Notes: generated by a model not told the origin, from the sequence alone. A stretch of DNA of 64,000 nt from Clostridioides difficile ATCC 9689 = DSM 1296 (GCF_001077535.1 NZ_CP011968.1:744001-808000); one strand, 5' to 3'. Shown: positions 9,943 through 19,792, counted from the stretch's first letter. Program-made: numbers and translations.

Positions 9943-10168
9943 AATCAGTAAAGTATAAAATTCTATTACTATAATAAAAGATAGAACTAGAAGTCTTTAT
10001 GAAAGTGGGAAAAGTATTTATATAAATAAATTTATATAGTTTAACAGTAGGAAATATCGTATGAGTAAGACTATCGTATTTTACATAAAGATTTAGCAAT
10101 ATGACACACTGTTGTCGTGTTCTGTAGGGTATGATTAATAAATCAGATATGAAAGGAGAGTGAGTAAT

Positions 10169-11248
10169 ATGCCAGAATTACTAAAAAATATGTATAATCG
10201 TGAGTCACTTTATGAAGTTGCAGTAGCTATCCAATCAGTTTATAACTCATTTAAGGTAGACGAGTTCATAAAATCTACAATGGATGAGACATGGAATAAC
10301 TTAGAATTAAAAGCCAGATGTCGAAAGATAAGTATGAGTTTAGGAATGTATTTACCAGAAGACTATAAGGAAGCTCTTTCCATTCTTGAAAAATCAGTTA
10401 CAGGTTTTTATTTTGCTTTTTTCTTTCCAGATTTTGTTGAAGTTTATGGGCAGGACGACATAAATTGGGATTTATCTATAAGTGCATTAGAAAGAAATAC
10501 TGAGTATTGGTCTTCAGAATTTGCTGTAAGAGCATTTATCATCAAGGATGAAGATCGTATGATGGCACAGATGCGTAAATGGTCTAAGCATAAGAGCGAA
10601 CATGTACGAAGACTTGCAAGTGAAGGTTGTCGTCCCCAGTTGCCTTGGGGACAAGCAATATCCAAATTTAAAAAAGACCCTACACCTGTACTGCCTATAT
10701 TGGAGCAACTTAAAACAGATACATCAACGTATGTACAAAAGAGTGTTGCTAATAATCTAAATGATATCTCAAAAACACATCCAGATTTAGTCATAAGCAT
10801 TGCAAAGGATTGGTACGGTAAAAATAAATCCACTAACTGGATTGTAAAGCATGGTTGCAGAACTCTGCTAAAAAAAGGCAATCGTGATGTATTAGCCCTT
10901 TTTGGATATGATGATACTACTTCTATAAATCTTCAGGACTTTACTTTAGAAACAACGTCTATTTCTATTGGAGAGGATTTAACTTTTTCATTTAATATTT
11001 TAGCAAAAAAAGCGACAAAAACAAGGCTCGAGTACGGAATTGATTATATTAAATCTAATGGAAAAAGGAATAGGAAGATATTTAAAATATCGGAGGTTTC
11101 ATTAAAAGAAAATGAGAAAAAGTCATATATGAAAAAACATTCATTTGCAGATGTAAGTGTAAGGAGACATTATCCAGGCATCCACTCGATTGCTATTATT
11201 ATTAATGGTATAGAAAAAGATAAACTTGATTTTGAATTAGGTATATAA
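10169..11248 (+). CDS. AlkC/AlkD-like DNA alkylation repair protein (HEAT-like repeats)
   Basis: About 359 residues, mostly helical, resembling AlkC-type 3-methyladenine glycosylases built from HEAT-like repeats. Visible features are ALSILEKSVTGFYFAFFFPDFVE, SEFAVRAFIIKDEDRMM, a HVRRLASEGCRPQLPW segment and VQKSVANNLNDISKTHPDL, where helical repeats bind alkylated DNA. The last ~100 residues form a beta-rich tail of the kind seen in longer AlkC proteins. A GTG at 10160 is in frame but touches the ribosome binding site AAAGGAG; the ATG at 10169 is better spaced. Expected role: removal of N3-alkylated purines. Confidence 0.75.
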   Translation: MPELLKNMYNRESLYEVAVAIQSVYNSFKVDEFIKSTMDETWNNLELKARCRKISMSLGMYLPEDYKEALSILEKSVTGFYFAFFFPDFVEVYGQDDINWDLSISALERNTEYWSSEFAVRAFIIKDEDRMMAQMRKWSKHKSEHVRRLASEGCRPQLPWGQAISKFKKDPTPVLPILEQLKTDTSTYVQKSVANNLNDISKTHPDLVISIAKDWYGKNKSTNWIVKHGCRTLLKKGNRDVLALFGYDDTTSINLQDFTLETTSISIGEDLTFSFNILAKKATKTRLEYGIDYIKSNGKRNRKIFKISEVSLKENEKKSYMKKHSFADVSVRRHYPGIHSIAIIINGIEKDKLDFELGI

Positions 11249-11571
11249 TTTTACTAACAGAATAATCTATATCAGATACTTTGCTAAACTTATATAATAT
11301 ATTTTACTAAATTTATATTAGGTAGTTTACTACTTGTTTACTGAATTTAAATACAAAGAAATACAGGTGTTAATCCCTGCCCATTAAAGGAATATGAGCA
11401 TAACACAAAAGTAGAACTTATCAATTCTGTTACAAGTACAGTAGTAAATCCTCATAATCACAATTAGCAAATGAAGTGTAAAAAATAAGTTAGTGTTGAT
11501 TTTAGTTGCTAGTGATATTGAATAGTTATACAATAGCCATATAAATTAGAATTTGTAGAGGAGAAATGTAA

Positions 11572-11940
11572 ATGGATGTATATAGTTTTTGGAATGACAC
11601 TTTGGCACAAGATGCTGTTAAGATAAGAAAATATTTTCATGAAGATGCTTATATTAATTGGCATGATACAAATGAGCATTTTACTTTAGAAGAATTTATT
11701 ATTGCAAATTGTGAGTATCCTGATAAATGGAATGGTAAAGTAGAAAAGGTGCTAGAATTTGGAAATTTAGTAATTACAGTGACACATGTTTATGCAATAA
11801 ATAAACCACTATCATTTCATGTCGTTTCATTTATCAGCCTTAAAGATGATAAGATTATTTCTATTGATGAATATTGGGGAGAGGATGATGATGTGCCACA
11901 GTGGAGATTAGATAAACATATTGGAAAGCCAATAAAATAG
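11572..11940 (+). CDS. NTF2-like / SnoaL-type small protein
   Basis: A 122-residue protein with the pattern of the NTF2-like fold: an N-terminal helix (FWNDTLAQDAVKIRKYF), HEDAYINWHDTNEHFTLEEFI, then alternating beta strands ending in SIDEYWGEDDDVPQW. Members of this fold are small enzymes, carriers or stress proteins, so no reaction can be given. A GAGGAG ribosome binding site supports the start. It precedes a hydrolase gene by about 115 bp on the same strand. Confidence 0.65.
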   Translation: MDVYSFWNDTLAQDAVKIRKYFHEDAYINWHDTNEHFTLEEFIIANCEYPDKWNGKVEKVLEFGNLVITVTHVYAINKPLSFHVVSFISLKDDKIISIDEYWGEDDDVPQWRLDKHIGKPIK

Positions 11941-12056
11941 TGTTTGTTCTGTTTTATAACTGAAATTTTGATAACATTTGATACTTTGATTTGTCATTGG
12001 TCAACATAGTCGTTAGTGTAATAATTTAAAAAAGTAGAATTTGGAGAGTGAGCACT

Positions 12057-12854
12057 ATGGAAGAAAAATACATCTTATCTGACCGAGGTAAAGTATATTA
12101 TTGGATAAAAGAAAGTAATAGTGTGTTTGCAAAGAACTTAATTTTTTTGCCAGGACTAACAGCAAATCATCATCTTTTTGATTTCCAAATACAGTACTTT
12201 TCAAAAAATCATAATGTATTGGTATGGGACGCTCCTGCTCATGGAAAATCAAGACCTTACTTAGATTTCTCATATTCTAACTTGGTAGAAGAATTGAAAG
12301 TAATTTTAGATAAACAAAATATGAAAAAGGTTGTACTTATAGGGCAATCGGCAGGGGGATTTGTGGCACAGTCCTTTATTGTAAAATATCCAAATATGGT
12401 AGAAGGATTAATGATGATTGGAACTTGTCCATATGGAACTGACTATTATAGTAAGTCAGATATTTTCTGGTTAAAACAGACTGAATGGATGTTAAAGTTA
12501 TTCCCAGATAAATTGTTGAGAAACATAATATCTAAGATGTGTGGAGCTACGTCTGAAGGCAGAAGGAGTATGATGAAAATGTTAGAAGGCTACGAAAAAA
12601 AAGAACTGTGTCATCTCATGTATCTGGGATTTGCTGGGTTCATACCAGAAATTCAAGACTTAAATATACATTGTCCAGTTTGTTTGGTGGTTGGAGATAA
12701 AGACAAGACGGGTAAAGTGAGAAAATATAATGAGCAGTGGCACAATAAGACTGGGTATCCATTGCACATTATAAAAAATGCTTCACATAATGTAAATGTC
12801 GATAAACCTAATGAACTAAATCAGATTATGGATATATTTATTAAGCAATTATAA
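12057..12854 (+). CDS. Alpha/beta-fold hydrolase
   Basis: About 265 residues with the alpha/beta hydrolase core: an oxyanion-region LPGLTANHHLF, WDAPAHGKSRP, the nucleophile elbow GQSAGG (Ser about 98), an acid in VVGDKDKTG and a C-terminal catalytic His in NASHNVNVDKP. An esterase, lipase or peptidase activity on a small substrate is expected. A GTG at 12048 overlaps the ribosome binding site, so the ATG at 12057 is preferred. Confidence 0.85.
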   Translation: MEEKYILSDRGKVYYWIKESNSVFAKNLIFLPGLTANHHLFDFQIQYFSKNHNVLVWDAPAHGKSRPYLDFSYSNLVEELKVILDKQNMKKVVLIGQSAGGFVAQSFIVKYPNMVEGLMMIGTCPYGTDYYSKSDIFWLKQTEWMLKLFPDKLLRNIISKMCGATSEGRRSMMKMLEGYEKKELCHLMYLGFAGFIPEIQDLNIHCPVCLVVGDKDKTGKVRKYNEQWHNKTGYPLHIIKNASHNVNVDKPNELNQIMDIFIKQL

Positions 12855-12897
12855 TATATAAAAATTACATACCCATTAGGTAAATTATGTAGTATAT

Positions 12898-13058
12898 GTG
12901 TTTACAGATGGTTATAGAAATAAATATGTAATAAACTACTTAACACTTAAAAAGTGGATTTGTCCAGAGCATAATACAAAGCATGATATATATAAATTTT
13001 TAAGCGAAATACATCAAAAGAAGGATTAGAATTAGTGGAGACAGAACAGCTATTATAG
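12898..13058 (+). pseudogene. Decayed IS200/IS605 tnpB (OrfB) 3' end
   Basis: The translated stretch reads FTDGYRNKYV...LKKWICPEHNTKHD, matching the zinc-ribbon end of IS605-type TnpB (usual form CxxCGYxN...W.CPxCxxxHDRD) with cysteines lost. After a frame change it continues KEGLELVETEQLL and a stop, the usual TnpB tail. No start, RuvC part or TnpA gene remains. The following ~190 bp could include the old right end. It is a dead relic of an insertion between the hydrolase and radical SAM genes. Confidence 0.72.
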
Positions 13059-13252
13059 ATTATAAATAAATAGTTTTAAAGGATGGGTACTACGAATATA
13101 GAGGAAGGTAAATCATACGTTATTCAAGGATTATAAATGATTAGTTTAAAAGTACTATCGGATAGGAGTCTCCATATTTAAACCTTAGTAAAGGTAGTTA
13201 AAGTAGTAGTTTAAAAACTAAAAAATTATATAAAGGAATTAGGTATAAGAAA

Positions 13253-14143
13253 ATGATTGAGAGTATACCAGCAAAACAAATTTTACAAAAAGTGAAATTT
13301 GACAATACAAGATGGTTTGGAATTGACTATAATATGAATCTCTATCGTGGCTGTTCTCATGGATGTATATATTGTGATAGCCGTAGCACAATATACAACA
13401 TAGAGAATTTTGACAAAGTTAGATATAAAGAAAATGTGATAGAAATTTTAAGTAAAGAATTGCGTTCAAAAAGAAAAAAAGGGGTAGTAGGCATTGGAGC
13501 TATGTCTGACACATATAATCCTTTTGAAAAGCAACTTTGTATTACAAAGCAAGCACTAGATTTGATTTCGGAAAATCATTTTGGAGTATCTATTGATACT
13601 AAAAGTAGTTTGGTGGTTAGAGATATACCGATTTTGCAGAAAATTAAAAAAAATAATTCTGCTATTGTAAAGTTGACTATAACCACTGCAAATGATGAAT
13701 TATCAAAGAAAATAGAACCTTATGTAAATCCAAGTTCTGTACGATTTGACGCAGTGAAAGAACTTAATGATTCTGGAATTTTTTGTGGCATATTATTGAC
13801 TCCTATGCTTCCATTTTTGACTGATAATAAAGATGAAATACGAGCAATTGTAGAAAAAGCACACAAGGCTAATGCAAAATTTATTTATTGCATGTATGGC
13901 GTAACAATGCGTAGTGGTCAGAGAGAGTTTTTTTATGAGCATTTAAGAGATATATCACCAAAATTGGTATTTAAATATCAGAAAACATATGGTTTAAACT
14001 ATGTATGTACTGTACAAAATAAAGATTGTTGTGAGAAGTTGTTAAGAGAAGAATGTGCACGTTATGGTATTTTGACGGATATGAAAGAGATTATAAAAGC
14101 GTACAAGAGGTCGGAGTCATATATTCAAATAAAATTTTTTTAA
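13253..14143 (+). CDS. SPL-family radical SAM protein
   Basis: A 296-residue protein with the radical SAM cluster motif CSHGCIYC (Cys 34, 38 and 41) preceded by MNLYRGC, the signature of the spore-photoproduct-lyase-like (Rv2578c-type) radical SAM group. A GIGAMSDTYNPFEK segment after the cluster and a C-terminal cysteine-containing part (QNKDCCEKLLREEC) are also visible. It should bind one [4Fe-4S] cluster and S-adenosylmethionine to generate a radical; the substrate of this subgroup is not established. It lacks the C-terminal layout of true SplB. The start follows AAAGGAATT. Confidence 0.82.
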   Translation: MIESIPAKQILQKVKFDNTRWFGIDYNMNLYRGCSHGCIYCDSRSTIYNIENFDKVRYKENVIEILSKELRSKRKKGVVGIGAMSDTYNPFEKQLCITKQALDLISENHFGVSIDTKSSLVVRDIPILQKIKKNNSAIVKLTITTANDELSKKIEPYVNPSSVRFDAVKELNDSGIFCGILLTPMLPFLTDNKDEIRAIVEKAHKANAKFIYCMYGVTMRSGQREFFYEHLRDISPKLVFKYQKTYGLNYVCTVQNKDCCEKLLREECARYGILTDMKEIIKAYKRSESYIQIKFF

Positions 14144-14170
14144 GATAGGCTTTGGATGAGATATAATAGT

Positions 14171-14840
14171 GGTGATTGATGTGTTGATATTATAGTTGAT
14201 TGTTAGAGAGGATATTATAGATGAATATTAGTATTGATATTCTAGGTAATTGCTAGAGCTGATATTATAGATGAATATTAATATTGATATTCTAGGTAAT
14301 TGCTAGAGTTAGTATTATAGATGAATATTAGTATTGATATTTTAGGTAACTGCTAGAGCTAATATTATAGATGAATATTAGTATTGATATTCTAGGTAAT
14401 TGCTAGAGCTAATATTATAGATAAATATTAGTATTGATATTCTAGGTAATTGCTAGAGCTAATATTATAGATAAATATTAGTATTGATATTCTAGGTAAT
14501 TGCTAGAGCTGATATTATAGATGAATATTAGTATTGATATTCTAGGTAACTGCTAGAGCTAATATTATAGATGAATATTAATATTGATATTCTAGGTAAT
14601 TGCTAGAGCTGATATTATAGATGAATATTAATATTGATATTCTAGGTAATTGCTAGAGTTAGTATTATAGATGAATATTAGTATTGATATTTTAGGTAAT
14701 TGCTAGAGCTGATATTATAGATGAATATTAATATTGATATTCTAGGTAATTGCTAGAGTTAGTATTATAGATGAATATTAGTATTGATATTCTAGGTAAT
14801 TGCTAGAGCTGATATTATAATTTATTATTAGTATTAATAT
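14171..14840. repeat. Tandem array, 50-bp unit, about 13 copies
   Basis: The unit gatattatagatgaatatta followed by a gtattgatattctaggtaat segment and tgctagagct recurs exactly every 50 bp (for example 14221, 14271 and 14321). Many copies are identical and others differ by single transitions. The two halves both begin gatatt, suggesting an ancestral 25-bp duplication. It is noncoding and follows the radical SAM gene. Confidence 0.92.
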
Positions 14841-14955
14841 TCTAGGGAATTATCACTATATTTTAAAAAGTAAAAATATATATCAAAATGAACTAAATAA
14901 GTACTGTAAGAAGTTTGCTAAATTAAGGTTTGAATAAAGTGAGGGTGGAGAACTT

Positions 14956-15398
14956 ATGATAGAAATAAAAACTATAGAAATAAATAAAAAAGTCAAATTG
15001 ACCTTTTAATGTTAGCCGACCCATGTGAAGAAATGATTGATAAATATCTCAATAAAGGAACTATGTACGCATTGTATGATAATAAAGAACTTACTTGTAT
15101 AGCAGTTGTAAATGAAATTTCCAAAGAAATATGTGAATTAAAAAACATTGCTACATATGAGCATTTTCAAAATATGGGTTATGCCTCAAAGATGATTTAT
15201 CATCTTTTAGATGTTTATAGTAAAAAATATTCATCAATGGTTGTTGGTACATCTGAAAGCGGAGTTCCTTTTTATGAGAAGTTTGGATTTGTTTATTCAC
15301 ATAAAATTAAAAACTTTTTTGTAGATAATTATCCAGAACCAATCTTTGAAGGAGAATTACAATGTGTTGACATGTTGTATCTATCATATAACTTTTAG
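14956..15398 (+). pseudogene. GNAT-family acetyltransferase interrupted by a frameshift
   Basis: From the ATG at 14956 (ribosome binding site GGGTGGAG) the frame runs 17 codons to a TAA at 15007-15009. The remainder of the protein is open from 15009 in another frame and carries a GNAT domain: LKNIATYEHFQNMGYASKMI (acetyl-CoA site Q/RxxGxA-like) and VGTSESGVPFYEKFGFVYS. One extra T in the tttt run at 15004-15007 would join both parts into a normal ~147-residue protein. The TAATG overlap could permit translational restart, but no separate ribosome binding site is present for the ATG at 15009. It may be a true mutation, a phase-variable tract or a sequencing error. Confidence 0.7.
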
Positions 15399-15569
15399 AT
15401 AGGATAATATTTTTAGGTTAATATACATAATTTATTCATATAATTATCGGAATTATAATTTATAAATTATGTATAATAAGAGTATAATTTATTTAGAAGC
15501 TGTTATATTGTATTAGATTCAAATAAGATATATAATAACTTGTTTATTTTGAATTTTGGAGGATTAATT

Positions 15570-15740
15570 ATGGATTCAAATAATAATACTATAAAATCAA
15601 CTGTTAAAAAGGGTATTTCTTTTGATTCTTGTTTAGCAATGATTATTTCTTATACTGCATGGAAATCTATTCCATGGGCTATTTTTCATGGCTTAATGAG
15701 TTGGATATATGTACTTTATTATTGGGTTAAGTATGCATAG
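15570..15740 (+). CDS. Small hydrophobic protein, 56 aa
   Basis: The ATG at 15570 follows a strong TGGAGGATT site; the in-frame ATG at 15540 lies upstream of that site. After a polar N-terminus the protein has one or two membrane-spanning stretches (SCLAMIISYTAWKSIPWAIF, then LMSWIYVLYYW). I do not recognise the family. The strong translation signal and a terminator about 55 bp downstream argue that it is a real, separately expressed membrane peptide. Confidence 0.6.
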   Translation: MDSNNNTIKSTVKKGISFDSCLAMIISYTAWKSIPWAIFHGLMSWIYVLYYWVKYA

Positions 15741-15796
15741 ATTAAATTAATAAATAAGTATGTAATATTGTGAAGTTTAAGAAACAAAACGTAAGT

Positions 15797-15843
15797 GAGT
15801 GTCTCGAAGTGAACTTTTTAGTTTATAAGGCACTCTTTTTTGT
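15797..15843 (+). terminator. Terminator, second copy of the dispersed hairpin family
   Basis: gagtgtctcgaagtgaac, tttttagt, ttataaggcactc and then a T run; it closes the 56-aa membrane protein gene. About 46 bp are nearly shared with 6664-6707 (inverted) and 32141-32187. The stretch to 16113 has no convincing gene. Confidence 0.8.
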
Positions 15844-16113
15844 ATTAAATAAAATATATTTTCATTACTTAAACAATGAAAAAGATGAGTATCTCTATTT
15901 TAATACATACTCTTATATTCATTCATTTATCAACAAGAGTTTTAAAAAGAAAGCTATCTAAAATCTATTGTAATCTAAGTGCTTCTCTTTAAAGTCTTAA
16001 CTTTAGTAATGATATATAAGTTTATAAGGTTCTTATTTCAATAATGCAAATTTTACTTAGAAGTTCAGACTTTGGGATGAAGAAATGGGTAATAATAAAA
16101 AAGAGGTGTTGAT

Positions 16114-17223
16114 ATGAAAGAAAAATTAGAAGAAAAATCTAAGATTATTAAAACATCAAAAGAGTATAAACGAACTATAATTGAAGAAAAGGACAGAGAA
16201 TGGACCAAAAAATTAAATGACATACTTAGTAGAGGTGATTTTTCTAATGAAAAATTAGATAAAATCAAGGATTTAATTCCAAAAGAAATATTGACTAGTG
16301 AAAATGTTGGAGAAGTTGTAACTGAAGATGGGTATGCTAAGCCTGAGTATGATGAGGTATTTAAATCATTGTTTACTTTAAATAATGATTACGATTTACT
16401 TGCAAATTTTATAAATGATATCCTCAAAGATGCTCCATATGCTAATAGGAATATCAAACAGTTCACTCAAATAAAAAGAATAATTAAGGTTGAAACCGAC
16501 CCAACAATTAATTACATTGGTGAGAAAAGACCTAGACTTGATATTTTGGCTGAAGATGAAGAACGTAACCATATAAATATTGAGATGCAAAGAGCTCTTG
16601 AAGAGGATTATTTGGAAAGAGCTGAATATTATCTTAGTCGTGTACATGGTAGAAAGTTAGAAGAAGGTAAAGAATATAAAGAAATTGGAAAAACTGTTGG
16701 AATACATATACTAAATCATGTAAAATATAATCACATAGAAGATTATGTAAATTGCCTGAGATTAACAATGGACGGGCATCCAGATATTTTTTCTAGTAAA
16801 ACTGCATTATATTTTATAGAACTTCCAAAAATTCGTAAATCCAGTTGTATAGCAAACAGAGTTCTAATATGGGGTAAACTTATTGATAATCCTTCTCATA
16901 TAGATATTAGAATACTATCTAAAACGGATTATGTTATTAAAAGAGCACTTGATAGATTAAAAGAATTAGGTAGTAATGAGGACTATTTATTAAATTTAAA
17001 GAGAGGTGCGTATATTATGAATAAAAGTAGAAATTTTAAAGAAGAAATTTTTCAAGAAGGTATTGAAAAAGGTATCGAAAAAGGTATTGCAAAAGGGAAA
17101 AGAGAAGAGAAATTTAATATCATCATAAAATTAAAAAATAAAGGATACAATTTGAGTGAAATATGCGATATTATAGATGATTTGAATAAATCAGAGGTTG
17201 AAAAAGTCTATAATCAAAACTAA
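16114..17223 (+). CDS. Rpn-family recombination-promoting nuclease / PD-(D/E)XK transposase-like protein
   Basis: A 369-residue protein. After a charged N-terminal segment (about 1-70) comes the Rpn/PD-(D/E)XK nuclease pattern: YDEVFKSLFTLNNDYDLLANFINDIL, then RPRLDILAED and NIEMQ (catalytic Asp and Glu-x-Gln/Lys). The C-terminus carries the EGIEKGIEKGIAKGKREE repeat typical of this family, followed by a helical tail. Known family members promote RecA-independent recombination and appear widely in mobile or defence contexts; there is no partner gene here. AAGAGGTG supports the start. Confidence 0.82.
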   Translation: MKEKLEEKSKIIKTSKEYKRTIIEEKDREWTKKLNDILSRGDFSNEKLDKIKDLIPKEILTSENVGEVVTEDGYAKPEYDEVFKSLFTLNNDYDLLANFINDILKDAPYANRNIKQFTQIKRIIKVETDPTINYIGEKRPRLDILAEDEERNHINIEMQRALEEDYLERAEYYLSRVHGRKLEEGKEYKEIGKTVGIHILNHVKYNHIEDYVNCLRLTMDGHPDIFSSKTALYFIELPKIRKSSCIANRVLIWGKLIDNPSHIDIRILSKTDYVIKRALDRLKELGSNEDYLLNLKRGAYIMNKSRNFKEEIFQEGIEKGIEKGIAKGKREEKFNIIIKLKNKGYNLSEICDIIDDLNKSEVEKVYNQN

Positions 17224-17427
17224 TACTATGATTGAGATGGCACTAGATAAATACAAAGCTTCCTCTTTTAAATTTAAATTAATATAAAACTTTGTTATTT
17301 AAATATGGTAGATATAAAGAGATATATAAATAATAGGTACAAAGAGGTGTATAAATAAAGGAGATAATTCAAAATAAAAGTTTGAACCATCTCCTTCTTA
17401 TAGAAAAACAAAGGGGTTGATTTATAT

Positions 17428-17916
17428 ATGAAATTTTATACTATACAGACTTTAGAATTTTGGAATAACAATAAAAACAATAAATATCTATCAAATGATT
17501 ATTCTTTTATATTAGAAGACTTTGATATTCCATACAAATGGATGTATAGTCAAATGACAAATAGAATATATGAATTTGATGATAGTATGATATGGGTTTG
17601 GACGAAGAGACCTGATTTAAGATGTAGTGGTTATTTAGAAAAAGGAAAAAAAGGTGTTTTACTTGAAATAGAAATAAGTGAAGACAATGTGTTATTATCA
17701 GAATTTGATTTATGGCATTTACCTTTAATGGATATTGCTGTAGAGCTTTATGAAGATGAACAAATTGAAAAGAAGGTAAGTTGGGAAAGAATATTTGACT
17801 TAGAACTGTGTTCAAAATTAAATGAAGTTAATATAGAAGATTTGACATTGCAAGGAGTGACATCTAAAGTGCCTCTATCTAATGTAAAATTAATAAAAGA
17901 ATTTGTTGCAAAATAA
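17428..17916 (+). CDS. DUF3841-family protein
   Basis: A 162-residue, aromatic-rich acidic protein with the N-terminal pattern IQTLEFWN...IPYKWMYSQM, an internal MIWVWTKRPDLR segment and VLLEIEISEDNVLLSEFDLWH, which I recognise as DUF3841. No enzyme motif is visible and the function is unknown. It has no signal peptide or membrane segment and is predicted cytoplasmic. It has its own ribosome binding site (AAGGGG) and no obvious operon partner. Confidence 0.7.
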   Translation: MKFYTIQTLEFWNNNKNNKYLSNDYSFILEDFDIPYKWMYSQMTNRIYEFDDSMIWVWTKRPDLRCSGYLEKGKKGVLLEIEISEDNVLLSEFDLWHLPLMDIAVELYEDEQIEKKVSWERIFDLELCSKLNEVNIEDLTLQGVTSKVPLSNVKLIKEFVAK

Positions 17917-18001
17917 TATTTTTATTGAAATTTATTCAAAAAAGTTATATATTTATAACAAGAGGTGTTATAAATACATAACTTTTTAAGGGGGATTTTA
18001 T

Positions 18002-18409
18002 ATGTCTAAACAACAAACTGGTATTAAATCAACACTTATTTCAGAAATATTGGGAATTTCTTATTGTATTGGAGCTACATTAGTAAATAAGTATTTTTTT
18101 AAAGGAAGTAGTATTGAATATCTTCCTATAATTATTTGGGTATTAGCTATGGGAGCTCAGTGGGTCTATAATAAAAAGTATGATGATTTAATTGATGAGG
18201 CATCAAAATGTATACTATCAAGAGTTAATGATATTGCAATAAAAGTATTGTTTTTTTCTGTAGCTATAGTATCTATATTTCTTGTAACTTTGGACATAAA
18301 TGTGTCAAATTTAAATATAGGAATGTCTTTATTAGTCATTTTGTTTATTCAATCCTTGTTGAAGTTAATTCTATTTATATATTTTGACAGAAAGGGGATA
18401 TACAATTAG
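18002..18409 (+). CDS. Four-helix membrane protein paired with an XRE regulator
   Basis: A 135-residue protein with about four membrane helices (roughly 12-28, 38-55, 78-98, 105-128) and a short cytosolic loop (YNKKYDDLIDEASK). Its stop codon directly precedes the GTG of a small XRE regulator. Such membrane protein/XRE pairs are common in Firmicutes and resemble DUF6773/DUF3796-type genes; the family name is tentative and the function unknown. GGGGGAT gives a strong start. Confidence 0.65.
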   Translation: MSKQQTGIKSTLISEILGISYCIGATLVNKYFFKGSSIEYLPIIIWVLAMGAQWVYNKKYDDLIDEASKCILSRVNDIAIKVLFFSVAIVSIFLVTLDINVSNLNIGMSLLVILFIQSLLKLILFIYFDRKGIYN

Positions 18410-18628
18410 GTGTCAGTATTACTAAAGACAAAAATTAAATCCTATAGAGAAAAGAACCTTATGACACAAGGTGAACTTGCAAAGTCAGTAGGAGTAAGAC
18501 GTGAAACTATTGTACATTTAGAAAATGGTCGCTACAATCCTTCTTTAAAACTGGCAATGGATATTGCTAAGGTATTTGATACAACTGTAGAAGAGTTGTT
18601 TGAATTTATTGAAGAAAATAATATTTAA
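18410..18628 (+). CDS. XRE-family helix-turn-helix regulator (YozG-like)
   Basis: A 72-residue single-domain Cro/CI-type regulator: [20 protein letters not shown], then [20 protein letters not shown], then the typical [15 protein letters not shown] ending. The start is GTG immediately after the TAG of the membrane protein gene, with AAAGGGG upstream, so the two are co-translated. It probably regulates its own operon. Confidence 0.88.
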   Translation: MSVLLKTKIKSYREKNLMTQGELAKSVGVRRETIVHLENGRYNPSLKLAMDIAKVFDTTVEELFEFIEENNI

Positions 18629-18649
18629 ATTTCATGTATTACTTATGCA

Positions 18650-19220
18650 TTAGAGAATGAATTAATTATAGGTAAAAAACCAAGCTAATAGATTAGAGAA
18701 TAAATGACTTATAGATGAAAAACCAAGCTAATGGATTAAAGAATGAATGATTTATAGATGAAAAAGAAAGCTAATAGATTAGAGAATAAATGACTTATAA
18801 ATAAAAACCAAGCTAATAGATTAGAGAATGAATTAATTATAGGTAAAAACCAAGCTAATAGATTAGAGAATAAATGACTTATAAATAAAAACCAAGCTAA
18901 TAGATTAGAGAATGAATTAATTATAGGTAAAAATCAAGCTCATAGATTAAAAAATAAATGATTTATAGATGAAGAACTAAACTTATAGATTAAAAAATAA
19001 ATGACTTATTTATAGATGAAAAACCAAACTTATAGATTAAAAAATAAATGATTTATAGATGAAAAACCAAACTTATAGATTAAAAAATAAATGATTTATA
19101 GATGAAGAACTAAACTTATAGATTAAAAAATAAATGACTTATAGATGAAAAATCAAGCTCATAGATTAAAGAATAAATAACTTATTAGATGAAAAAACAA
19201 GCTTATAGATAAGAAGTCCA
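18650..19220. repeat. Tandem array, 42-44-bp unit, about 12-13 copies
   Basis: Units read accaagctaatagattagag followed by aataaatgacttataaataa or a tagatgaaa variant, with a second subtype carrying caaacttatagattaaaaaa. The period drifts between 42 and 50 bp through small indels. It is noncoding and follows the XRE gene; 19221-19486 holds nothing clear beyond a promoter region. Confidence 0.85.
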
Positions 19221-19486
19221 TGCTTATAAGCCAGAAAATGAATACTTTAATAGATTAAAAAATACATATTTGTGAATTATAGAATGAATGACTCCATAAA
19301 CTAGAAAATTTATAATAATATCTATATGAAAATTAGAATTATTTTATCACAAAAAAATTAAGTTAAATAAATATGAAATTACTTCCAAATATACTTCCAA
19401 AAACATGTAATCGCATATATAATATAATTATAAAAATAATAAATATTTTTATAGTAGTAGTTAATTATTAATAAGGAGGGGTCAAA

Positions 19487-19792
19487 ATGCCTAGCATGAT
19501 TATGGAAGTTGTAGGAGTACTATTTATAGCTATTGGATTAATCTTGACATTCATTGAAATAAAAGGAAATTTCCCTTCTTTTTATGGTTTTGGTCAAAAT
19601 TCTATAGGGAAAAATGCTGTAGGTATTATAGCAGCAGGAATTGCTTTAATTTTCTTTAGAAATGGCATAGATAGCATAGATTCTATAGCTACTTATGGTG
19701 TATTTTTAGCAATAGAACTTGTTGTAATAGTTGCATATTTCTTAATAAGAAAAAAATTTACTAAAGAAGATAAACATTTAAGAACTAATTAA
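19487..19792 (+). CDS. Small membrane protein, three helices, 101 aa
   Basis: Three hydrophobic segments (about 5-25, 42-60 and 68-88), with a GFGQNSIGKNAVGIIAAG loop between the first two and a basic C-terminus. A very strong ribosome binding site (AAGGAGGGG) implies good expression. I do not recognise the family. It stands alone, with a hairpin terminator 27 bp after the stop. Confidence 0.65.
   Translation: MPSMIMEVVGVLFIAIGLILTFIEIKGNFPSFYGFGQNSIGKNAVGIIAAGIALIFFRNGIDSIDSIATYGVFLAIELVVIVAYFLIRKKFTKEDKHLRTN

Noticed and set aside
9705..10099. Long open frames of repeated RA, KS, LL and CS dipeptides on both strands
   Set aside because: They come from the six-base AAGAGC array, which has no stop in any frame; there is no ribosome binding site and no family.
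11360..11476. Open stretch coding TGVNPCPLKEYEHNTK...
   Set aside because: It looks slightly protein-like but has no start, no ribosome binding site and no recognised family; at most a relic.
15770..15961. 63-codon frame after the 56-aa membrane protein
   Set aside because: It runs through a terminator hairpin, has no ribosome binding site and no protein-like pattern.
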